DNA of 64,000 nt, from positions 558,001-622,000 of the forward strand of contig BGZK01000001.1 in the NCBI GenBank assembly GCA_005406025.1, read 5' to 3'. Both the position numbers and the translations under genes were made by a program. Shown in pieces: positions 34,301 through 46,300 of the stretch. Within the stretch, counting starts at the first letter, position 1; every line of letters starts with the position of its first letter. The DNA comes from Eumeta japonica. Its lineage: Eukaryota; Arthropoda; Insecta; Lepidoptera; Psychidae. A model generated the notes under the pieces. The model was not told the DNA's origin, made no database searches, and worked only from the letters and a program-made list of their open reading frames with translations.

Positions 34301-37300
34301 TATATATATTTAGAAGGATTGAACTAAATATTTTCATGGCTTCGTCACTTATATTTACGGTTATTGTTATGTCTTAGGACATTTACAACTAATTAGTGTT
34401 CGTGTTTACTTGTGATGGTTTTATTTACTTGGATTTAAATTAAAAATAAAGAAAACAGACACTCATAAAATTACTAAAACGTACCTTTACACGGTTTACT
34501 GTCATAATTTTTAATTATGAAAGCTACTTGTTGGAACATGTCGATGACAAAATAGCGATTTTTATTTTTTACTGATTGAAAGCTTATGAAAATAACGGTC
34601 TAAATGATCTTTAAAGTTAATATTTTATAATTATAAAAAAGTTAAATATTATTCAAATATAAGTCCGGGAAAATAATAAAAGTCTGACATCTAAAAACGT
34701 TTTATTAATAATAAAATAAAAATCATGTAACATAGAAGTAAGCACTTCCTCCGTAAAAGCACTTAACTCTATACAAGCACTTCCTGAGACAGATTTACGA
34801 CGACTTTACCTCGTTTCCAGGACTGTTCTTCACCAAGTACTGCAGAGAACTGGCCGACACTCTGGGCATCGTCGGCTGGGTGAAGAATTCGAAGCGTGGC
34901 ACCATACAAGGCAAAATTCAAGGCATGAGAGCTCAACTCGATCACATGTCAGTACATTCGCCTAATGGGTCTATCAGTACATTCGATTACAAATATCTCA
35001 TTTCGAATATATTGTTATAAATGAATTGCTTGTTATGCGGGTCAGTATTGCTGGGGCTTACTCGGGCGCTCGTAATCACAGAATACGAGAGCTGCTATCT
35101 GTGTGTCCGGAATATCATAAAGAAACAAACATCTATCATTTAATACGGTTTTATTGCTTTTATGAATATTCGCCATGATGATTGATGCACTTTTGCATAT
35201 GCTGAAATAAAATTTTATAGTAGTTTTTCCATTCTGATTGAGGTATCTCCAAAATTGCATTTGGAACGCATCAATGGCCTCTTCGTGGCTCAAAAAACGT
35301 TGACCACGTAATTTATTCTTCACGTTTGGGAATAAATAGAAATTGTTGGGTATCAAATCAGGGCTGTACGGCGAATGAATGATGAATTGATAATTCAATC
35401 TTTTGACCTTCCAAAAACCGTGTGTGACAACTAGCATTGTCATGATAAATTCTTGGTTGTCGGTTGTCCTTTCTTATTTCTTCAAAGACTTCTAGCAAAC
35501 AAATGGTCGTGTACCACTCCTAATTGTCCGTTTTACGATTCTTTAGTGACACCATAACCACATATCCATTTATACAAAAAAAAAACAAACCACCATTTGC
35601 TTCAAAGTGCTTTTGGCACTAATAACTTGTTAGGTTCGCCTCATCTTAAAACACCTATACCGTTGACTGTTGTATAGTTTCGGGGTCATACGCATAGATC
35701 TAAGATTCATCAACTGTGTAGATATTATAAACAGCTTTTGACGCACCACGATTGTATTTTTTTTAATTTTATTTTTAGCCTAATCGACACAAGTCTGTTT
35801 TTGACCAATACTCAAGTTGTGCGGAATCCAACGGGAACAATTTTTTTTAAAGCCAAATTTTCATGAAATATCTTTTATATACTCGTCGTAGATATGATCA
35901 GGGACGTCTTTATCTCGTGATATGTAACATGACAATCTTGCATTATTAGTTCCCGCACAGCATCGATTTTTAGTGGTACAACAACCGATTTAGAGCGACC
36001 TTCCTTCATTTCGTCTGTGAGCATAGACCGCCCACGATTAAACTTTCTAAACCAGTAATGCACAGTGGTTTTTAATGGTGCTTCATTCCCAAAAGTCAAA
36101 ATGAGTTGATTAATGTACTGTTTTTGAGTTACCCTACGCCGAAAATCGTAATAAATCATTGCACGAAAATTTCCACGAGTTAAATCCATGGTACGTCTAA
36201 GAACAAAGTGCCGCACCTTTGCCTCTTTGAATTGCCAGCGAATAACGCTTTGCACAGGTACAATGTTCTGCGACTCCACCCACTTGTTCTAAATTTTACG
36301 CTAAAGCGATACTTTCTGTTACTAAGTTCATATTGTTAAAGATTCATGCCTTGTACGGTATCCATCCTACGAACCGTGAGATACCCCATCTCCCTAATCC
36401 CTTAGAACAAGGCATTTTCAACTTTTCTCGAATTTTCATATTTTTCGTGCAAATTTACAATTGTTTTCCTTAATAACCTTATTATGACTATTACGGACAT
36501 TTAAAAAATAAATTAACCAAAGCGGTCCAGCCGTTTTCAAGTGATGAGCGTACCAACGTACAGCATTTCATTTTTAAGCTATTGCATAGCTTCTATCGCG
36601 GGCCTTGAGCGTGGAGACCGAATCCAGAAATTCCGTAACGAAAATAACCTTACACCCCCCACTCCGACCGGCATAGCGGTGATACTTTTTACTTTTGTCA
36701 TCTATCGATGAATAGCAGAACTTTTAATGACTTTTTTGAAATATCACGCTTGTCTCTTTAGTTCAGCAACTCGCCTCTAGGTGGCATTGGTTGTATCGGC
36801 GTTACTGCGTATGCGTAATCCCCCTCTTCGCCCCGCAATCTGGTGACTCATGCCTGCTTAGAGTTTCGGCGTTAGGGCACCTCCTCTTTGTATTTACTTC
36901 ATGGTACGACTCTACGAAGCTCGCACGAATCGAGACGAGCTGCTCCGAAATCGGACGAATACGTAATCAGCTGTTTGTGAGAAAGTATATAGGTATTTAT
37001 CATCTATGTACAACAGTGAATATATGTACTCGTATAATTTGTGTACAAAGTGTTTTAAATATGAATAAACAAAGTGCATTTATTAAATTATATATTCAAT
37101 ACATAATATTCAATGATAAATATTCCTGAATAACCTACATGTATTGTAAGATAATAAAAATGTTTTGAACAATATTAACTTCTCATTTATTTAATAAAAA
37201 AAAAAATGTTTTCTTATCTGTCACCACGCTCAAAAAGTGTAACTTGAATTAATATCAAAGAAAAAAAACAAAGGAAAAAAATACTGCATAAATAAAATAA

Positions 37301-40300
37301 ATAAATAATTATAATTGCATAAGTTGATAAAAAATACTATGCAATAGCTTTACCGCGGCAGTCCCCGAGTGCCACACGTTTGGTTTTTTTATTTATATAA
37401 ATTACAATCGGTGTTTGGTGATTGAAATGGAAAGTAAACATACAAAGAAAAAAATAAACATAAAAAAAACGCAAGGTATACGACAATATTTACTCTAATA
37501 CGAAAACACTACGGAACCACAAGGATACTTTTTATTTTATCACTTTTTTCTTGTTAACTCACGGATCGTTAAGATAAGAACTGACTCCAGACCACGGTCA
37601 TTTTAAATTCCCATACATATTACACAATAGGCATTAGAAATGGAAGTTTTTAGCCCCTGCCGATTTTCCAAATTTAATCGAGCCTCTGAGATATATGGCA
37701 GTCTTCCAAAAATTTTTATTGAAGTTATAATTCTTCTAGTGTGTTATGAAAAAATTATGATTAGCGAGCAACTTCAGAGCGCTAGTAACTCATGCGCCAA
37801 TTCAGCCACTACCACTACTAAGCCAGTGGACATCATTTAGAAATGGCGTTATGATTTCTAATTTTCGACTCAATAATTGTTACAACTTTAAGTAAAAAGA
37901 TAAAATTGATATTACAATAAATATTAATAAAATGAACTTTTCAAATTTAAGATAATCTTTATCAATCGTATTGACTATTTCACTCCGGTCCTTTTATTAT
38001 AATTAATTATTTGCATGCAATTAAAAAGAATTTTCCAATTACGTCAAAGAAGTATAACTTCTCACGCACGTACATAAATATTGAAATACTTTAAATGTTT
38101 ACGTTTTTCGGATTTGTTTTTTACTCATGCAGTGATATCTCATTTCTTGATGAATTTCATAAGTCTAAGTTAACAGGAAAGATCATATAGATTTTAATTT
38201 ACATGAGAGTGCTAAAGTACAAGCCATAAATAGCCGTATTTTTCGATTACGTTTGCTTAGAAACTTGATTTTTTTATAATTCCAAGAGACAGCAGACCAT
38301 AGTATTAGATGTTATTTTCAACTTGATTGTTGCATGAGTTCCCGCGTAAAAAAGATTATTGACGGCAGGACAAACGAACAGACGGAAGGCGAAGTGATCC
38401 TATAAAGATTCCCATTTTAGGTACTAAAACCTAAATATAGCTTTATAATCTACTAACAATAAATAGCATAATAGGAATCCACTTGTTCCTATCAAAAATG
38501 TGGGAATGTCATATTTACAGTATATGCAAATTTTGATTCGTCTATTTCTTTCTAATTCCTATTTTCTAATTCTATAATTTCTATTTCGTCTAATTTCTAT
38601 TTCTTTGTTTACGAGTAACACTCATGTATTTACAACTTTTTTCAACATTAGGAAAATAACTCTTCCAGTTCGAACGTTGGACACGTTATTAGTGGCCACA
38701 GTTATTAGTGGTCTGAAGTTGTTCGCTAAGTCGCTTGCGAGAACTTCATACTTGTAGTTTTCGTGTAACCCCGAAAGAAATTCACTCTCATCATTTTTTC
38801 ATGACGCGCCAAAAGAAGTATAACTTCAAAATAATAATTTTGTGATTTCCAACTTACACTTGTAATTGGAGTATGGACCGTGATGTAGACCGATGTACCG
38901 GACGAAATTCTTTAACTTCTCTCTATGAAAATTTAAGTTTTCAAAAAGTTCTGATATTCCTTAAACACTGAAATATTTTTGATCAGAAAGGAAAAGTTTT
39001 GATGAACACGGGACCGCTGTCTCGTCAGTGTTGGTATTGAGAATAGACAAGCGATGTCCAGACTTTTAATAGATGAGATATGTACTTGCACGGATAAGTT
39101 TGTACGGAACCATTGAGTGATAGTTCCATTCGCACTTGTTTATATATTTTTAATACATTGCGCGTGTGTAGTTCGCAATAGCATCAATTTACAACAATTT
39201 ATTTACAACGATACAATTTATGTATCTATAATTTATTGAGACTAGACACTGGCAAATATATTTGACATAATATATATGTGCCTTTTCGCTTATTGCATTT
39301 TTAAAGCTAACGATCTGGCCGATAGCCAAACGCGATACACTTCCGCCATAATAATGGTCTATAAATATGCTCACGTGTTGGTTGACTTTAATTAATTTTC
39401 AAGGTTCTCTCATACATTATGATAAAAATTTATTGTTACATAGACAATCATCTTAAATCCTCAGCGATGTAAACGACGGTCATGATCCCGATCTCGGTCC
39501 TGTTTTCGATTGTGATCTCGATCCCGCTCTCGATTTTGATTTCAGTCTCATTCTTGATTCCGAATCCAGGCCCAATCTCGATATTCAATATATTTTATTA
39601 TATTCGTTGATACATCTATATGTCTTAAAAATAACAGTAAACTAGCTTAGAAACAAAAAAAAAACTTCACACAAACTGATTGATTGATCCTCAATCCTTT
39701 GATCGTCTATTTCACACTTTTTCGGGTTACATTTCAAAAAAATTATATTGACAAACAAAAGTTTTGAATACAAAATTTTTTGACCCTAGTTTGAAAATTT
39801 ATGATACTCCTATACAAACTTTCAACCCCACTTTATGTATTTAGGGTTGGATTTTTAAAAACATTAAAATACCTGTTTCTTTGTTTGAAAATAGTGCTGA
39901 AACACCATTTTCCATAATTACAATGTCAAAATTAACGAAACAAAACTTCAGAATAAAGGAAAGTGTTGTGCAAAATTTCAAGTTTCTTTTAATGCACCAC
40001 AAAAAAAAAAACAAACAGACGGAAAAATCCAAAAATCGATGGTATGGAGTCAGAAACACCTATACGCCGTATCGTAACTCTTATTTTATAAGCATCTTCA
40101 ATGTACAAACACACAACCGTCACAGTTTTACAATAATGTATACTTACATCAATTTATGCACAACGCATAAACAAGTGAGCGACGCTGATGAGTTGTCAGC
40201 GTTTTTTTTTTACCGCGAAGGCTGTACGGGCGACTTGACAAATTGAATAATGTCGTTATTTGGTTAGGTGGTAATTTATATATGCATAGAATGAAACAGT

Positions 40301-43300
40301 AGAATCCTTTGTTTCTGTACAGTGAAGGTGTGTATGGAAAATGTGGTGGGGACGACAAGAGAAAGGTAGTGTTAGAGAATATTTTAATTTTTTTGTTCGT
40401 CCGTTCGCACCCATTTCCGTAATTACTGAATGGATTTTCATTCATTTTTCACTAATGTATAGAAGTTGGAGCAGAATGTAGCTTCTATTTCATTTAAACC
40501 CTTAATACTTATTCTCATTTAGAAATCAAGTCTGTGTAGAGACACAAGACAAATAATAATTGCTAGCTTTGAAGGCCTAGGCGTCACAATATGAAAAAAA
40601 ATAAAACTCGACACTCAACCTTCTAATCACAACGCGCTTGTCTTATTAAAAAATAAGGAGAAATGGAAAAGGGGGCCGAGGTCGAAACCGAGTGTGGGAC
40701 CGGAATTAAAATCAAGAGCATGACCGGGATCGAAACCAGGAGCGACACTGAGATTATCAGCAAAATAGTCGATATAAAAAACGAACGAACACATTCTATA
40801 ACATGTCCACGCGGACGAAAAGCTAGTTTAAAATAAATTTGACATTATTTTCTTCACGAGATGCGGTATGAATAGATTTAAAATTATATAACAATCAAGT
40901 ACCCTATTCAATTCGTACGAAGTTAATATCGAATTTTTCAATCGACGAATTAGCATTTAGATGGACTCATAAACGGCGAGACAGCGGCCTCTTAACAGAA
41001 TGTGAACAGAGAAATAAGTACAACCTTCAAAGACAGTTTCTTGAACTTGTACGTCTTTTCCCCCCTTGTGTGCTATTTACGTCATCGCGCAATAAAACAT
41101 AAACCGCGCAAACTCGTGGAAGATTTTTATTGTATATTTTTCACAATACAAACATATTGTAATCATCTTTAATTGCGCGCGATTATTGGATCACGTTTAT
41201 TACTCTCATGTTATATAACAAATTGTAAAAGTTTTGAAGCGACCCGCGTGTATATTTTTAAACATAAATATTTTTTTTTAAGACGCCCAAGAACTTAAAA
41301 TACGTCTTGCAGTCGTGTTTATGTTTAACGTGTTATTTGTGTAACATGTCAAAGAGTTTCAAACTTTATTGTTGTACTAGAATGGACAACGCGGACAACA
41401 TCGTAATGTACCTACAATTTGTTGCCCATAGGTGACAGGTCGCTCAATCTAGATTGAATGCGCCTGAGCGTAACTAGACTACGTAACTATTATCTGAAAC
41501 ATCTTAGTAGCATGTTCATTCTGGGACGATTATCACATTTGAAGGAACACTCCATTAATCAACCTTAAATTTTACGAAGCTATTTCTTTTCATCTCCATA
41601 AATTTAAACAAGAGAAAGAACTTGAATTACAACAATGATTTAGGATTAATATTGATTTCGGCGCCATTTTTAGGGTTTCGATCTAAAATGGCAAAAACTG
41701 AACCCTTATAATTTCGTCATATTCGTCCGACCGTCGGTATGTCACAGACATTTTATTCAAAAACTGCAAAACATGTATTGATGAAATTTATAGAGTTGGT
41801 GTCTTGTGTAATCCGCTATGTAGTTTGATGATTAAATAAAAAAAATATATATATTTTTAGGGGGGCGCTCTATACATTTAACAGAAGCTGAAAAAAAATA
41901 TATGCCACATCTTCATGTGGCATATATTTTGATAGTCATCTTAAAAGTAAGGTTTCTAAGCAATTTTTCTGATTATGTGAATAATTTTGAAATTAATCGC
42001 TCTGAAAGTTGCAGAATTTGTGTCCCTCCCCTCTATTTTCTAAACCTACATGCAAGAAATATGAAAAAAATAAATAAAGATAACGCTCAATAAATACTTT
42101 CAAAGAAAATAATTTTCAACGTGGTCGAATATACTGTTTTTGAGATATTGTCAAAAAACTGCGTTTTTCAACAAAAGGATGTAAGTGCCATGAAGATACG
42201 CTTTTTTGCTGATGCACTTTAGTTTACATTAGTTTAATGGTAATAGTCGATATACCTACTTGTTTTAGTAGTTATAAGCGACAAAAGTGCTTATAACTAT
42301 TAATTGCGGGAAACATGGAAAATGGGTATTAACGTAGTTTATTCATCTGTAGTGCATTTCTTTGATATAATGGCTTCGGAACCCTACAATGAGCATGGTC
42401 CGACATGTTCTTAGCCAGTTTTTATAATATTCTATAATATATATGAACAATCTTTTCTTTAAGTTGACCGTTGAATACGAATATACTATAAATATAATTC
42501 TCAACATACAGATATAGCAAGATCTATTCTGATAAATCTTGTTATATTTATATATCTATATCCATATAAGCGAAATACCACTGATTGACTGACTCATTAC
42601 GAGATCTCCGAAACTGTTGGTCCAACTGATTTCAACTTTGGCATACTTACTCTTTTCGGCACGTAAACCCTCACAGAATACGGGTTTTACGTAAATCCTA
42701 TCTAAAAAAATTCATCATTTTATGTCTATGCGGGCGGAACCACAGGATAAAGCTAGTATATTCACTTATTGAATACGTTTCTAGAATACGATCTGAACAT
42801 CAGCACCAGGGAATGGATTAAATAGATTCAATAAAAAGTAGTTGTAGTACTTATCTTGTTCGGTAAAAGAGGCTCAGTCGATTTTTTAACTTTGTAGAAT
42901 GAAATATTGTCACCATGATGAGACGAATATATCTTATAATTGTAGAACACAGGGTTAACAACATAAAAAAAAGAAAATAACCCTGAATAGTTTCATACCG
43001 GCTGATATCTACCACGATTAGCACCGACGGTAATAATAATAAACGTTAGTAAGATAGTAATGGAACGCCATAAACGCTATTAAATTTACATATTAAGCCT
43101 TATATGTCCGCTTGATATTGTAGTCTAAGGATTAGTTTATTGTACCCGTTTCGACGGCACCCGCATAGCGCTTCAATGGCATACGCCAATTGCTGATGCT
43201 GATACGGACAGAAAATATTTAAATCAATTTTAAAGTTGTTATGTTAATTAAATTTTTTCCCATTATAAAATATTGATTCAGCAACTGGAAAAGTGGTAGG

Positions 43301-46300
43301 CAGACAGAATAATTAGAATGTGATATCGTATCTCATTCAAGTTCTCCTAATAGTTGACCTTTACCAGAGGTTGATCATCCGATGGTAAATACAACAATAT
43401 GTTTAACCAATTCTTGAAATTGAGTTCAATAGCGAACCACCGATCTGTGATCTATAACTGGTCCATTTATTTATATACGGCCTTTTTTTTTAATTTGATG
43501 TGTAAACCACAAAGAAAATCCTTTTTTATTCAACATGATTTCATCAGTAGAAAAGAAACTTTAAGTGTGGCACCTCTATTATAAACACAGTCTATGCTAG
43601 ACCACCATTAAATATTTAGTTTTTTCGTACCTCTTTTGTATGAAATCGGTCTAGCGCGTTATTACTCGACCAAAGTCTCAGCAAACTAAATAGTCGTTCA
43701 ACTTTTTGTTTTGCATTATTACTTTTATTTATAAATAAATATTTAATTTTTATAAAGATATCATACAAACATACTCTTTTAACCCTATTCAGAATAATGC
43801 AAGGAGCATAACATTTTTTGTAAGTTTTGAAGTTGTGTCCTTGTAATAAATTGCTTGGGAGAAATTTCAACAGTAAAAACATAATTACTTTAAGTTATAT
43901 TTTCAGTTAACTTGAAATTTCTTGGTAAAAAATGTTTATAGGTATCGGTATTTGCGCAATATACACAAAAAATATTTTATATAAATTAGTAGATATCAGT
44001 TTTTGTTTGCTATTTTTACTGTTAGTTTCAGCTAATTCTCCATGACATTTACAATCACTTTAAAAAACAAAAATAAATTATTGCAATAGATTTAGAATCA
44101 ATATTTTATCTATTGTAAATAAATATAAGTACTGATGATTCGAAAAAAAAATATGAACATACCATAACGCAAATGTGGGCAATAACCGGCCCACGGGCTG
44201 CATCCGGCCCTCTGTAAGATTTGATCCGGCCCGCGAGATATTTTGAAAAATCTAATAAAAAAAATATTACGCGACTTACTCATACTCACGTAAGCGAACA
44301 AGCCGAGTGGCAGCGAACATCAAAGAGTAAGGCGGCAAACGTCAAAGCCTGATATTTGCCGCATCACTGGCGGCGCAACAAAAGATTATTGCTTCTTAAT
44401 TGTTCTACACTAGACGATTCTAAATCATTCCTTCGTTTTGCCTATTATAATCGGATGGATGGCCAGTACTTTGGTTCAGTTCTATTTGAGCTACCGAGGT
44501 GATAACTTCGACAAGCGATATTCTAGCAAACTTCTAGTGCCGTCAATTTGCTTTATAACTTTGTGTGCATCTTGAGTGCCTATTAATTATATTTTGTTAT
44601 TGAGTTTATCGAACTAAAAGTAAACGAAAATGAGGTCTGGTGGAAAGAAACGAAAAGTAGATGCAGAGGGTCGCCAGTTCCAACAAAAATGGATTGAAAA
44701 ATTCTTTTTTATCTTGCACAATGTTAAAGCTATTTGTTTGCTGTATAATGAAACCATTTCAGTAATGAAAGTATTCAATATAAAGAGACTTTACTCAACT
44801 AAACATCCTATACTGCACTCACCGACAGGGTAAATAAGAAAAGACAAAATTCAGAACCATATTGCAAATTTGGAAAAAAACAGTAACAAATGTTTCATAA
44901 ACAAAGAACACAACTTGATAATGTTGTGAAAGCTACTTTTATAGTTACTTCTAAATTGGCAAAGTCATTAAAACCATTTGCCAAAGGAGAATTTATCAAG
45001 GAGTGTAAATTAAAAGTTTACAGTGTTTTATGTCCTAAAAGATAAATGAATTTGAAATAATTTGTTTGTCAAGACGAACTGTTGTCCGACGTATAGAAAT
45101 GATGGCTAATGATATAAAAACAACATTGACTGACCGTATGGCTGGTTTTGCATAATTTTCCATTGCATTAGACGAGAGCACTAATTTGTCTGACACAGTT
45201 CAATTGGCTATATTTATTCGAGGTGTTGATAAAGAGTTCACTGTTACTGAGGAATTCCTTGATTTAGAGCAGCTAAAAGAAACCACTACAGGAGAGGACA
45301 TTTTTAATGAAGTACAAAAGGTATTCACGAGTTTTGGCTCGCCACGGTCAAAATTAGTTGGGAGTATGCACAAATGGTGTACCTTCTATAGTCGGCTTAC
45401 GTAAAGGTTTCATTGGAATTTTGAATGAAAAAGCAACAAAATTAAATGTGCTAAAAGATGATTTGATAGTCCTTCATTGCTTGTCGACCAACACACTTCA
45501 TAATCTAAGTCCATTCGACTCCAGAATGTTATGAATGTGGTAGTAAAAAGTATCATTTTTATTCGATCCCGAGAGTTTTTGGATGAAATATTAGCCGAAT
45601 ATGACGACGTAGCATATTATTGTGAAGTCAGATGGCTAAGCAAAGGGAAAATGCTGAAACGGTTTTACGAGCTTAGAAAAGAGATATCGGATTTTATGCA
45701 AATAAAAAATAAACCACTATCTGAATTGAATGACCCAAAATGGATATGTGACTTAGCATTTCTGGTCGACCTTACAGGCTATTTGAATGATTTAAATTTG
45801 AAACTTCAAAAACAAGGACAGTTAGTAAATGATTTGTACAGCCATTTGAAAGCGTTTCAGAACAAAATCCGCTTGTGGGAGGCACAGATGCTGTCTGGTA
45901 ACAGTTACCATTTCACCACGCTCTCTGCGTATGAAAATATTGCTTATGCTCAATATGCTGAAGAACTCAAGTTACTGTCGGAGCAATTTTCGAACAGATT
46001 TAGTGATTTCAAAAACATGGAAGATTGTTTCAATTTATTTGCTACTCCAACAAAAAGCAATGTAAAAAATGCTACAATACACTTGCAAATGGATTTAAGA
46101 AAACTCATTCCTAAAATCTAAATTTGGTAACGTGAGGTTGTGCGATTTCTACAAAAAATACTTCGAAGAAGACCATTTTCCGCAGCTTAGAAAATTCGCA
46201 AAAAGATTAATTTGTGCGTTTGGCAGTACTTACAAATGCGAACAGTTCTTTTCAATGATGAAAGTTAATAAATCAAAACATCGTACAAGGCTGACTGACG

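Noticed and set aside
33805..34337. Minus-strand open frames up to 142 codons
   Set aside because: They are antisense shadows of the LINE tail, which is recognisable on the plus strand.
34948..34956. Donor TCA|GTACAT for acylphosphatase exon 2
   Set aside because: It would put TGA in frame at the start of exon 3; the AT|GTCAGT donor gives the conserved HM.DWL junction.
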